From: JBGSUZ01 sp963677505
GTDB lineage: Bacteria; Bacillota; Clostridia; Peptostreptococcales; Acidaminobacteraceae
Assembly: GCA_963677505.2 (NCBI GenBank)
Contig: CAXXWB010000025.1
Coordinates: forward strand, 1-11,463
Direction: 5' to 3'
Length of the DNA: 11,463 nucleotides
Shown: one piece after another, positions 1-7,763 of the stretch
Layout: every line of letters starts with the position of its first letter
Position numbering within the stretch: the stretch's first letter is position 1
Notes under the pieces: generated by a model
Told to the model about the DNA's origin: nothing
Database searches by the model: none
What the model saw: only the letters and a program-made list of their open reading frames with translations
Translations under genes and position numbers: made by a program

Positions 1-704
1 CGATTAGAACGCCAAATGGGTAGCCAATTGCGTGACCTACACCAATGCCTGCTTGTGCTTCTTTAGTGTATTTGCTAATCAATTCAGATGTTAATACAGG
101 GGTGTTTTCCGGTGTTAATTTCCCTGTTTTATCTATAATTTTTAACACCTTAATTTTTTCTTCGTTACTTAAGTCAGGATACTTTGCCCCTTGCTCTTTT
201 GTGTAATTGCTTGCTGTCTCTATAGCCGCAGCAAGTCCAGGCGAAGAAGTGAGAGCGCCCGTATAAACCCCTGACACTTCAAATAGATTGTTGCTATTGC
301 TAAAATAATGTACAACTGTAAGTGGCAGCTGCACCAATTGCGGTTATAACTACACCTAAAATTACAAATTTGAGACCGTATTTCTTTAATACTGCCCCCA
401 TGTCCTTTGCCGCCAAGAGACCCACTGCACAGACAAATAGGATTAGAAAAATATTGAAGAATTCCTTTTGAACTACACCCGCTTTAATAAGCGCTGCTGC
501 TGGTTCAAAACCGCCATCTGCTTCAGTAAACTTCTGAGCATAATCCATGGCCCACCAACCGACAATCAACCCAGTAAATAGTGCACCTGAGGATCCAAAA
601 TTAAATTTACCAAATTTTATTTTCCCGAAAAGCAAGCCCGTCACAACTACAAAAAACATTAAAACATAAGGATTGAGAAGCCATTCTATCATATCAAATT
701 TCAA
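1..704 (-). pseudogene. AspT/YidE/YbjL-type antiporter, N-terminal part, one frameshift, cut by window edge
   Basis: Likely an inner-membrane exchanger of the AspT/YidE/YbjL family (aspartate:alanine antiporter-like); the substrate cannot be read from the sequence. The start is TTG at 704-702, six bases after a strong AGGAGGA (717-711). The first 134 residues hold several hydrophobic helices, with family-like stretches such as NPYVLMFFVVVTGLLFGK and FLILFVCAVGLLAAKD. The frame stops at 300, but removing one base from the A4 run at 302-305 lets it continue to position 1. The continuation includes GVYTGALTSSPGLAAAIE, which resembles the family's GALTSTPALAAA motif, and GHAIGYPFGVL. About 234 residues are visible; the usual second half would lie beyond the window. 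It is separated from the upstream permease by 281 bases and probably has its own control. The frameshift may be a sequence error. The family is assigned from memory of its motifs. Confidence 0.7.
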
Positions 705-710
705 TATAAG

Positions 711-717
711 TCCTCCT
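711..717 (-). promoter_or_regulatory. Ribosome binding site fixing a TTG start
   Basis: The minus strand reads AGGAGGA, six bases before TTG at 704. The next in-frame ATG (692) is about 18 bases from this site, so the TTG is the better start for the AspT-like gene. Confidence 0.7.
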
Positions 718-733
718 GCTCATTTTTTTATTA

Positions 734-749
734 TGAATAGGCCTATTCA
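734..749. promoter_or_regulatory. 16-bp perfect palindrome upstream of the AspT-like gene
   Basis: TGAATAGGCCTATTCA is a perfect palindrome lying 16 bases upstream of the AGGAGGA ribosome binding site. It could be a repressor operator, or a leader hairpin close to the ribosome binding site. I do not recognise it as the site of a known regulator. Confidence 0.45.
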
Positions 750-781
750 CATCTTGGTTCTTCCTTAAGGACTTCTTTGAC

Positions 782-821
782 AAAAAAAAGACACAGTAAT
801 TAAAAATAATTACCATGCCTT
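782..821 (-). terminator. Rho-independent terminator or attenuator
   Basis: On the minus strand the arm 821-807 (AAGGCATGGTAATTA) pairs with 802-788 across a TTTT loop, giving about 15 pairs including a few G-U. A U-tract follows (the A8 run at 782-789 on the plus strand). It ends either the gntR-mtaD-permease transcript (permease stop at 986) or a leader transcript of the AspT-like gene. Its 5' arm contains GGCA, complementary to the loop of the hairpin just upstream, which suggests attenuation. Confidence 0.6.
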
Positions 822-836
822 CTAATCTCCTCTTAT

Positions 837-855
837 CGGTGACGGGCAGTCACCG
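837..855 (-). promoter_or_regulatory. Perfect 7-bp hairpin in leader region
   Basis: CGGTGAC (837-843) and GTCACCG (849-855) are perfect inverted repeats around a five-base loop, which reads TGCCC on the minus strand. TGCC in the loop can pair with GGCA (819-816) in the 5' arm of the terminator downstream. This makes a riboswitch or attenuator possible. I do not recognise a known riboswitch class. Confidence 0.4.
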
Positions 856-985
856 CAATTCGATTCGGCAAATCATGTTATGAACCAATCGTAACATATA
901 AAAAACGAAAATACCAGAGTTTAACCCGAATTTTGTTAAATTTTTATTTATCTTTTTTTGCCTTATAAAATCATGCTATCAACCA

Positions 986-1877
986 CTACGCTTTAGCACT
1001 TTTTATATTCAGCAAATTGAAAGAGACAACTGCGGCAATAATCATTCCGCCACTAATCATTTTAGTAACCGGTATCGTTTCACCTAAGAGTACCGATGCT
1101 AATATCAAAGAAAAATACAGGAACCAAGTTGATAAAAATGTTCGTCTTGGCAGGCCCGATTTTTTGTATCGAAGATTGTTGTATCCAATAGCCTAATACC
1201 GAAGCAAAAAAAGCCATATATAAAGCGGAGAGCCAAGCACTGGCCGGGGCATTTATTGAGTCTTTTACAAGTCCTTCCACTAGTGCGAAAGGCAGTACCA
1301 TGACAGTACAGGTCAAAAAAGCATACGCAGTCATGACAATTGGCTTAAATAGATGAATATATTTTTTAACCAAAATGGAATAGCCAGCCCAGCAAAGAAC
1401 TGCCGCCATCATAATCAGTTCACCAACATTTCGGTCCATATCCAGCAGGGTTCCCAACTGCCAATTGGTAATGGTAAGCGCCACACCAAAGAGTGCTAAA
1501 AGTAATAAGCCAATTTTAGGCACACTGAGTTTTTCCTTATAAAAGATAGCCAGTAAAATAGCCGTCATAATGGGATTTGTAGCCGCCAGCATGGAGGCGC
1601 TTGATGCTGTCGTAAATTTTAAAGCCGTAAAGAAAAGGACATGATAGCCAGTCATTCCGACAAAACCTAGAACGATTGCTGCTTTCCATTGTTCACGACT
1701 AAGTTTTAAGTTCTCCTTTGAGGTTACAAAAAGAAGGGGAAAAATAATTAAAGACGCAAAGAAAAATCGATAAAAGGTCAAGGACCAGGGACCAAAACTG
1801 CCTATACTACTTTTCCCTGCAATAAAGGCGCCTGCCCAAAAGACACAGGCTAAAATCATGGCGATATATTTTTTCAT
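986..1877 (-). pseudogene. DMT superfamily (EamA) permease, one frameshift near the C-terminus
   Basis: Membrane permease with the two-repeat, ten-helix EamA pattern (RhaT/YdcZ-like drug/metabolite transporters). The N-terminal CVFWAGAFIAGKSSIG and the middle ATNPIMTAILLAIFYKEKLS are typical of the fold. The frame ends at 1080 after VPVFF. Removing one base from the A5 run at 1111-1115 restores SLILASVLLGETIPVTKM and a last helix, ending at TAG 988-986. That gives 296 residues, the usual size. The start is ATG at 1877, with GGGAG before it. It begins 15 bases after the mtaD stop, so it belongs to the gntR-mtaD operon and may move a nucleoside or a product of the deaminase; this is inferred from position only. 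The break may be a real mutation or a homopolymer error. Confidence 0.85.
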
Positions 1878-1892
1878 TGGCTTTCTCCCAAA

Positions 1893-3198
1893 TTATTTAA
1901 CGTAAGTACCACCAATCAAGTTTAAAGCACATGTGTTGGCTTTCTCATAAACCTCTGATTCATCCATGGTTAAGAGGTTATAGTCTTTCATCACCCATTT
2001 ACCATTGATCATAACGTTTCTCACATCAGAAGCCTGAGCGCTGTAAACTAAAGATGCCGTCATATTAAATCTTGGGAAGAAGTGCGGGTTTATTTAAATC
2101 AATCATAATCAAATCTGCCAAATAACCTTCTTCAATCTTACCAATGGCATTTTCAAGACCAAGGGCTTTTGCACCGTTAACCGTTGCCATTTCCAAAGCC
2201 GTATAAGCTGGAATACAAGTAGGTTCTTGATTAGCCGCTTTATGAATCATAGCCGCTAAATGCATTTCTTCAAACATATTAAGATTGTTATTACTTGAAG
2301 AACCATCTGTGCCAAGTGCCACGTTCACGCCTGCATCCAACATCTTTTGAATTGGCGCAAAGCCATTTCCAAGTTTAAGGTTAGAACCTGGATTGTGGAC
2401 CACATTGACATTTTCTCTCCGCCATGATTGCGATGTCTTCATCGGACACATGTACGCAGTGAGCGGCAATGGTTGGGTATTGGAATAAACCTAATTGATT
2501 CACATAAGCAATCGGAGACATGCTCTTATCTGTATAAGAATCAGCAACCTCTTTGCTGGTTTCAGATAAGTGAATGTGCATTCTATGTTTTGGTTTCTTT
2601 GTTAATTTCAATTATGCTTTCCAAAAATGGTTTGGTCACAGCTATAAGGGGCATGAGGCGCTATGTCCACTTGGATTCTGCCTTCTGCTTTATTATTCCA
2701 TACTTTAAAGAATTCAAGGCTATCCTTAAGCTTCTCACCACCTACGACGGCGTCTCCAACCATTCCTCTTGAAAGATTAGCTCTGATACCTGTTTCTTCA
2801 ACCACTTTTGCGACTTCGTCCATAAAGAAATACATATCAGCGAAAGATGTAACGCCACCTCTTATCATTTCTGCAATACTGAGTTTCGATCCCCAGTAAA
2901 CGTCATCAGCTGTTAGCTTTTCCTCAATTGGCCATATTTTTTCTGTAAGCCACGGCCAGAAAGGCAGGTCGTCGGCATAGTTTCTAAATAAACTCATCGC
3001 AATATGGGTATGAGCATTAATTAGCCCTGGCATAACTAGGTAATTGTCACCTGCTACAGTTTCATCTGGAACAAAACCTACTGGTTTCTTGCCAACACTA
3101 ACTATTTTTTGATCTTCTATATAAAGGTCTGTTTGTGTTCTTACATGATCGCCATCTGTCATGGTCAGTACATAAGCATTTTGGATTAAAATCTTCAA
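1893..3198 (-). pseudogene. mtaD: 5'-methylthioadenosine/S-adenosylhomocysteine deaminase, four frameshifts
   Basis: Cytosolic amidohydrolase (ATZ/TRZ-like) that deaminates MTA or SAH to the inosyl forms. Three fragments and a tail join after removing one base at each of four runs: A5 2623-2627, T4 2588-2591, T4 2411-2414 and G3 2086-2088. The result is 433 residues. Numbered from the TTG start, the metal and catalytic residues are all present: HTH at 63-65, HIHLSE with H209 and E212, H246 in AHCVH, and D297 in GTDGSSSNNN. The C-terminal beta-sandwich ends GGTYVK. The start is TTG at 3198: AAGGAG lies seven bases before it, while the GTG at 3207 overlaps that same ribosome site. It is tightly coupled to gntR (stop at 3211) and to the permease. 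Other amidohydrolase substrates (guanine, chlorohydrolase-type) are less likely. Clean repair suggests either very recent decay or sequence error. Confidence 0.85.
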
Positions 3199-3210
3199 AT
3201 CAGTCACTCC

Positions 3211-3940
3211 TTATCTTGTACGGTTAATTTTGAATTTAAATACTTCAGGGTTAAAGTAGTCTAAAGAATATAAAACTGCTCTGCCCTCTCTATCGTAATG
3301 TAATTGATGAAGCAAAATATACATGGAATCTTCACTGACACCTAATTCTTCAATCATTTCCTGTGTCGGTGTCGTCGGTAAAATATAGGAAACACGCACT
3401 TTCTACAAAGATGCCAAATTCGTTCTCTAAGTATGAAAACATGGATTGATCTTTAATATCATATGGAATGGATTTGAAATATGAAATTGGCATTGAGTCT
3501 ACACAATAGGCAGCCACATTCCCGTTAGCCGTTCTCAATCTTTTGAACGTCACAACTTTTTCATCTCTTGGCATGCCAAGCTTTTCAATCATTTCTTCTG
3601 TAGGCGTTTTGATTTCAATGCCTATCCACTTTGTACCCGGTTCATGACCAAACTTTTCAATGGTCAATGTTACCGATTCCAGTTTTTCAAGTCCACTTTC
3701 AATTTGCAGAGGACGCTTATTCAAATAAGTACCCTTGCCTTGTATTTTGTATACAATTCGTTCTTGCTCCAAAAGGGCCAAAGCCTCTCTAACCGTATAA
3801 CGGCTGACACCCAACATTTTCATTAAATTAGCTTCTGATGGTAATAACTCGTTGGGTTGCAGTCCAGATTTATTGATGAAGTCCAGGATTTTTGCTTTTG
3901 CTTTTTGGCTCAATGATACGTTCTTTTCTTTGATTTTCAT
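3211..3940 (-). pseudogene. GntR family regulator, HutC/UTRA type, one frameshift
   Basis: DNA-binding repressor or activator with an N-terminal winged helix (LPSEANLMKMLGVSRYTV at residues 33-50) and a C-terminal UTRA effector domain. The first frame ends at 3350. Dropping one base from the T3 run at 3400-3402 (AAA in the gene) joins it to the frame ending FKINRTR at 3211, giving 242 residues, normal for the family. ATG at 3940 is preferred over the in-frame GTG at 3952, because AGGTGGGGG sits just before the ATG. The stop overlaps the ribosome site of mtaD, so the two are translationally close. The regulator probably controls its own operon, with an effector linked to MTA/SAH or another nucleoside; that is inferred from context. 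The exact indel position is less sure here than in mtaD. Confidence 0.82.
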
Positions 3941-3961
3941 ATAAACCCCCACCTGTATGAC

Positions 3962-3989
3962 ATCTGATATCGATTTTATAATAGCAGAT
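3962..3989. promoter_or_regulatory. Inverted repeat over the gntR promoter, candidate operator
   Basis: ATCTGATAT (3962-3970) and ATAGCAGAT (3981-3989) are inverted repeats matching at 8 of 9 positions, with ten bases between. They cover the -10 box and the expected start point of the gntR-mtaD transcript. Autoregulation by this GntR protein is likely for the family; the link is inferred. Confidence 0.4.
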
Positions 3990-4006
3990 ATACAAAGGGT
4001 TTACAA
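3978..4006 (-). promoter_or_regulatory. Sigma-A promoter of the gntR-mtaD-permease operon
   Basis: On the minus strand, TTGTAA (4006-4001) is followed by 17 bases and TATTAT (3983-3978), with TG one base before the -10 box (extended -10). The -35 box abuts the T-run of the upstream terminator. Confidence 0.65.
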
Positions 4007-4007
4007 T

Positions 4008-4039
4008 AAAAAAGTCCGATATTTTATAAAATATCGGAC
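4008..4039 (-). terminator. Rho-independent terminator with the stop codon at its centre
   Basis: Positions 4014-4039 form a perfect 26-bp palindrome (13-base arms) followed on the minus strand by six T (4013-4008). The TAA stop of the small membrane protein gene (4026-4024) lies at the centre, so the last codons of the gene form the 5' arm of the hairpin. Confidence 0.85.
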
Positions 4040-4596
4040 ATCTCATTCGTACAAGTATTTCTAACAAGTGCTATCTTTTTGTATAGATTATCCATTTCTT
4101 TTTTAAACACGATCACCAATATAAAAAACATGATGGTGTATTGAATATTTGAATAGTTATAGAATCGAATTTCAAAGAAAAATTTGGTTATAAATATAAT
4201 CAAACAGCTAAGAGAAGTTCCAAAAAACATTGAAGTCATATGGAGCTGGTCAAGCAATTTCATAAATTTTTTCTTTTCTTTTCTAGAAGTCCATTCAGGG
4301 TGTATTTCTAATTCGTGTATCATGTTGCCCATGGATAATTGCTCAGTCTTCTTTCTTTTATTTCTCAATTGAATGAACACATCATAACAATAAACCCCTA
4401 CATAGGCCATTGTCGCTCCAAAGAATAGAGCACTGATGCACATGATGACTGCCAAAAGTGGGTTGTCAAAATTAAGACCTAAGAATTTACGATAGAGCAC
4501 ATCTTCCATAAAAGAATAACTGCTAAATAAGAAAATAAGTCCCATACACCAAGTCAAGAAAAAATTGTAAATCTGTTTGCCATTAAACTGAATCAT
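4024..4596 (-). CDS. Hypothetical membrane protein, four predicted helices
   Basis: I do not recognise a family. ATG at 4596 gives 190 residues; an in-frame TTG at 4614 would add six, but GGGAG at that point fits better as the ribosome site of the ATG. Hydrophobic segments lie near residues 10-29, 47-68, 120-142 and 151-165. Between the second and third is a charged loop (residues 77-118) rich in Lys and Arg (LRNKRKKTEQ, TSRKEKKKF), which by the positive-inside rule should be cytoplasmic. There is no signal peptide and no clear catalytic motif. The gene has its own promoter (4634-4661) and terminator, so it is a single-gene unit between the acc operon and gntR. The frame is intact. The product could be a small membrane-stress or bacteriocin-related protein, but nothing in the sequence decides this. 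Confidence 0.75.
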   Translation of the reverse strand: MIQFNGKQIYNFFLTWCMGLIFLFSSYSFMEDVLYRKFLGLNFDNPLLAVIMCISALFFGATMAYVGVYCYDVFIQLRNKRKKTEQLSMGNMIHELEIHPEWTSRKEKKKFMKLLDQLHMTSMFFGTSLSCLIIFITKFFFEIRFYNYSNIQYTIMFFILVIVFKKEMDNLYKKIALVRNTCTNEMSDIL

Positions 4597-4633
4597 TCTG
4601 TCTTCATCTCCCAATTATTAGATTACAAAGAGT

Positions 4634-4661
4634 ATTATATAACATAGAAACCGGGATTCAA
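4634..4661 (-). promoter_or_regulatory. Sigma-A promoter of the four-helix membrane protein gene
   Basis: On the minus strand, TTGAAT (4661-4656), 16 bases, and a perfect TATAAT (4639-4634), about 40 bases before the ATG at 4596. Confidence 0.65.
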
Positions 4662-4686
4662 GACATAAATGATCATTATTCAACAA

Positions 4687-5499
4687 CTAAATACCAATTG
4701 TTCTAAATTTAGATACTCTATCTGAAATAATTTCTTCTTCATTATATGTTTTAAGCTGATGAAGATCTTTAAGGATCACATCTTTCATTAACTGACTGGT
4801 TGACTTTAAATCGATTTCATCCTGTCCAATTTCAGGGATTTCTCCATCGATGATTTTAAAATCCATCAAATGCTTAGCCGTAATTTTCATTAAATGGGCT
4901 GCTTCAGGGGCACGGTTGGCATCTTTCCATAAAATAGATGCAAAGCCCTCAGGACTTAAAACACTGTAAATGGCATTTTCCAACATGTATACACGATTGG
5001 CAATTCCCAGTGCCAAAGCGCCGCCGCTGCCGCCTTCTCCAATAATAATCGAAATGACAGGTACGCTTAATGAAGCCATTTCCATAAGGTTTCTAGCAAT
5101 AGCTTCCCCTTGTCCTCTCTCCTCTGCACCTAAACCACAATAGGCTCCCGGTGTATCTATCAGACAAATGATTGGGCGATTAAACTTTTCAGCCTGTTTC
5201 ATTAACCTTAAGGCTTTTCTGTAACCTTCAGGATGAGGCATCCCAAAGTTTCTCTTTATATTTTCATGGACGTCTCTGCCCTTTTGATGGCCTATAATGG
5301 TAACGCTTTGACCCTCTATCATGCCAATGCCGCCAATAATTGCCTCATCATCTCTGTAGCCTCTGTCGCCGTGGCACTCAAAGAATTCCTCACAGATACA
5401 TTCAATATATTCTAAACTTGTTGGTCTTCCTTTTTGACGTGCTTTTTGAACCCGTGCCCATGATTCGTTGACAAGATTAATTGCTGGTTTGCTCTTCAT
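4687..5499 (-). CDS. accA: Acetyl-CoA carboxylase carboxyltransferase, alpha subunit
   Basis: Alpha half of the carboxyltransferase, which with AccD moves CO2 from biotin on AccB to acetyl-CoA, giving malonyl-CoA in the cytosol for fatty acid synthesis. It has 270 residues, a usual length for Firmicutes and shorter than the E. coli protein. The crotonase-like core shows CHGDRGYRDDEA (42-53), DTPGAYCGLGAEERGQG (115-131) and GEGGSGGALA (154-163), the glycine-rich oxyanion region, then SVLSPEGFASILWKD. The start is ATG at 5499, eight bases after GGAGG. It overlaps the end of accD by 23 bases, which suggests translational coupling of the two subunits. It is the last gene of accBCDA; no clear terminator follows. 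The frame is intact. Confidence 0.96.
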   Translation of the reverse strand: MKSKPAINLVNESWARVQKARQKGRPTSLEYIECICEEFFECHGDRGYRDDEAIIGGIGMIEGQSVTIIGHQKGRDVHENIKRNFGMPHPEGYRKALRLMKQAEKFNRPIICLIDTPGAYCGLGAEERGQGEAIARNLMEMASLSVPVISIIIGEGGSGGALALGIANRVYMLENAIYSVLSPEGFASILWKDANRAPEAAHLMKITAKHLMDFKIIDGEIPEIGQDEIDLKSTSQLMKDVILKDLHQLKTYNEEEIISDRVSKFRTIGI

Positions 5500-6379
5500 G
5501 ACGCTGGCCTCCGTGAATTCTAATCAATTGTGCCAATAGGGCTGGCATTTTTTCTCTTGAGACGATATTGTCGATGAATCCATGTTCCAACAAAAATTCC
5601 GAAGTTTGAAAACCTTCTGGCAACTTTTGGCGTATGGTTTGTTCAATAACTCTAGGCCCTGCAAATCCAATTAATGCACCCGGCTCAGCCAGTATAATAT
5701 CTCCAAGCATTGCGAAACTTGCCGTTACCCCACCTGTGGTCGGGTCTGTTAATACGCTGATGTAAAGTCCACCCGATCGACTATGCTGCGATAAGGCGAT
5801 GCTGGTTTTTGCCATTTGCATTAAAGAAAAAATTCCTTCTTGCATTCTTGCGCCACCTGAAGCCGTCACTAAAATTAGTGGCAGTTTCTTTTCTGTTGCA
5901 TGTTCAATGAGTCTTGTGATTCTTTCACCAACGGCAGAACCCATGCTCCCCATCATAAAAGAAGGATCCATAATGCCAACGGCACATGGGTAACCGTCTA
6001 TCCGTCCTGTTCCAGTCAATACAGCTTCCGTTGCAGATGTCTTCTTACGTTCACTGGCAACTTTCCCCTCATAAGCTGGAAAATCTAAAGGATTATTTCC
6101 CAAAACATCTTCAAATAGGCTTTCGAAACTGTCAGTGTCCACCATAAACGACAAGCGCTCAACAGGTGTCAATCGGCTGTGATTGCCACATTGCTTACAT
6201 ATGCCATCCAATGTGGCATATTGCTCTCTATCTTGCATAAAGCCACATTTTTTGCATTTAATATACAAACCTTCGGGAATTCTCCCGCTGGTTGCGTGTA
6301 CGTTTTTCGACTCATAAGGTACCAGGTTCTCAGGTCTGAGTTGAATGTATTTCGTCTTTTTAAAAAGATTGGATAACAT
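5477..6379 (-). CDS. accD: Acetyl-CoA carboxylase carboxyltransferase, beta subunit
   Basis: Zinc-binding beta half of the carboxyltransferase; pairs with AccA in an alpha2-beta2 enzyme. It has 300 residues. The zinc ribbon is complete: C42 and C45 (CKKCG), C61 and C64 (CKQCG). The carboxyltransferase core follows, with VTASGGARMQEG, TDPTTGGVTASFA and EPGALIGFAGPRVIEQT. The start is ATG at 6379, with AGGA shortly before it and only two bases after the accC stop, so accC-accD-accA translation is continuous. In E. coli AccA/AccD can also bind their mRNA through this zinc domain; that is family knowledge and not visible here. Confidence 0.96.
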   Translation of the reverse strand: MLSNLFKKTKYIQLRPENLVPYESKNVHATSGRIPEGLYIKCKKCGFMQDREQYATLDGICKQCGNHSRLTPVERLSFMVDTDSFESLFEDVLGNNPLDFPAYEGKVASERKKTSATEAVLTGTGRIDGYPCAVGIMDPSFMMGSMGSAVGERITRLIEHATEKKLPLILVTASGGARMQEGIFSLMQMAKTSIALSQHSRSGGLYISVLTDPTTGGVTASFAMLGDIILAEPGALIGFAGPRVIEQTIRQKLPEGFQTSEFLLEHGFIDNIVSREKMPALLAQLIRIHGGQRHEEQTSN

Positions 6380-6381
6380 TA

Positions 6382-7734
6382 TTATTCCTGCCCTTTCTCA
6401 ATTAACCTTTTAATGAAACCAGTATCAAAATGACCTTCAGCAAAGGTTTCATGGTTCAATAATTCATATTGAAAATCAATATTAGTCTTTATACCTGTTA
6501 TAACCATTTCCCCTAGCGCTCTTTTCATTCTAAGAATGGCTTCTGCTCTTGTCGGTGCATGAACAATCAGTTTACCCACCATGGAATCATACATCGGCGG
6601 AATGGTATACCCACTGTATACAGAAGAATCCACTCTGACCCCATAACCACCTGGGACAAAGAACTGATCTATTTTACCTGGGCAGGGTCTAAAATCAGCT
6701 GCAGGCTCTTCCGCATTGATTCTACACTCTATGGCATGTCCGCCAATTTTAATATCCGATTGCTGATAAGCCAATGGTTTACCCGCCGCAATTTCAATTT
6801 GAGCCTTAATCAGATCTATGCCCGTAACCATTTCTGTCACAGGATGTTCTACCTGAATTCTGGTGTTCATTTCAATAAAGTAAAAACGATGGTCTCTGTC
6901 CATTAGGAATTCCATAGTGCCTGCATTTTGATAATTAACATACTCTGCCCCTTTAACGGCAATTTTGCCTAACTGTTCTCGTTCAGCAGGTGTAAGAACT
7001 GATGAAGGTGCTTCTTCAATCATTTTCTGATTTTTTCTTTGCATGCTACAGTCTCTCTCACCTAAGTGAATGATATGACCGTGTTCATCTGCGAGTATTT
7101 GTATTTCAATATGTTTTGGATCAACAACGAACTTTTCCATGTACATAGTATCATCGCCAAAAGCACTGTTGGCTTCCATTTTTGCCATTTCAAGTTGAGC
7201 CTTGAGTTCACTTTCAGACCATGCAATACGCATGCCCTTACCGCCGCCTCCTGCTGATGCTTTCACAATAACTGGGTAGCCAATAGTTTTAGCGGTTTCT
7301 TCAGCCTGTTCATAAGAGTCAACACTTCCTTCTGACCCAGGTACAACAGGAACCCCTGCTTCTATCATCATCTTACGCGCCATAGCCTTGTCGCCCATTT
7401 TATCAATGACGTCCGCATTTGGACCTATAAATTTGATTTGACATTCTTCACACAAGCGCACAAATTTAGGGTTCTCAGACAAGAATCCAAACCCAGGGTG
7501 AATAGCGTCACAACCTGTATGTATAGCCGCAGACAGAATGTTTGGAATATGCAGATAGGAATTGATAGAACGATCTTTACCCACACAGATAGCTTCATCT
7601 GCTAATTCCTTATGCAGGGAATGTTTGTCCATCTCTGAATAGATGGCCACCGTTTCAATACCCATTTCTCTACAGGCACGAATAATACGGACTGCGATTT
7701 CTCCTCTATTTGCAACAAGTATCTTTTTAAACAT
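6382..7734 (-). CDS. accC: Biotin carboxylase subunit of acetyl-CoA carboxylase
   Basis: ATP-grasp enzyme that carboxylates biotin on AccB using bicarbonate and ATP. It has 450 residues and aligns by number with E. coli AccC: K116, K158 before the glycine loop ASAGGGGKGMR, E288, N290 and R292 in EMNTRIQVEHP, and R338 in ECRINAEEP. The N-terminal KKILVANRGEIAVRIIRA is diagnostic of the family. ATG at 7734 has GAGG five bases before it. It lies 29 bases after accB and 2 before accD in the operon. A pyruvate carboxylase or other acyl-CoA carboxylase subunit is unlikely, because accB, accD and accA flank it. Confidence 0.97.
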   Translation of the reverse strand: MFKKILVANRGEIAVRIIRACREMGIETVAIYSEMDKHSLHKELADEAICVGKDRSINSYLHIPNILSAAIHTGCDAIHPGFGFLSENPKFVRLCEECQIKFIGPNADVIDKMGDKAMARKMMIEAGVPVVPGSEGSVDSYEQAEETAKTIGYPVIVKASAGGGGKGMRIAWSESELKAQLEMAKMEANSAFGDDTMYMEKFVVDPKHIEIQILADEHGHIIHLGERDCSMQRKNQKMIEEAPSSVLTPAEREQLGKIAVKGAEYVNYQNAGTMEFLMDRDHRFYFIEMNTRIQVEHPVTEMVTGIDLIKAQIEIAAGKPLAYQQSDIKIGGHAIECRINAEEPAADFRPCPGKIDQFFVPGGYGVRVDSSVYSGYTIPPMYDSMVGKLIVHAPTRAEAILRMKRALGEMVITGIKTNIDFQYELLNHETFAEGHFDTGFIKRLIEKGQE

Positions 7735-7763
7735 ATTTGCCTCACTTCCTCTGTCCCGACAGA

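Noticed and set aside
900..960. TTTAAC...GTTAAA repeat followed by T-rich DNA, as a plus-strand terminator
   Set aside because: The stem is only six AT-rich pairs and no plus-strand gene leads into it.
2588..2627. A single one-base deletion in mtaD instead of two insertions
   Set aside because: It would give one extra residue and a non-helical stretch. The two-insertion repair gives ILESIIEINKETKHRMHIH, with the spacing to HIH that the family normally shows.
2428..2899. Plus-strand open frames (2428-2772 and 2663-2899)
   Set aside because: They lie antisense to the mtaD core, have no ribosome site and show no family pattern; the minus-strand frames carry the conserved amidohydrolase motifs.
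302..3402. Programmed frameshifting or polymerase slippage rescuing the broken genes
   Set aside because: The runs are only 3-5 bases, far shorter than those used for transcriptional slippage, and four separate events in one gene (mtaD) would be needed. No slippery heptamer with a pseudoknot is seen.
4668..4677. Palindrome AATGATCATT after accA
   Set aside because: It is only 10 bp and AT-rich, has no T-run, and is not a convincing terminator or operator.
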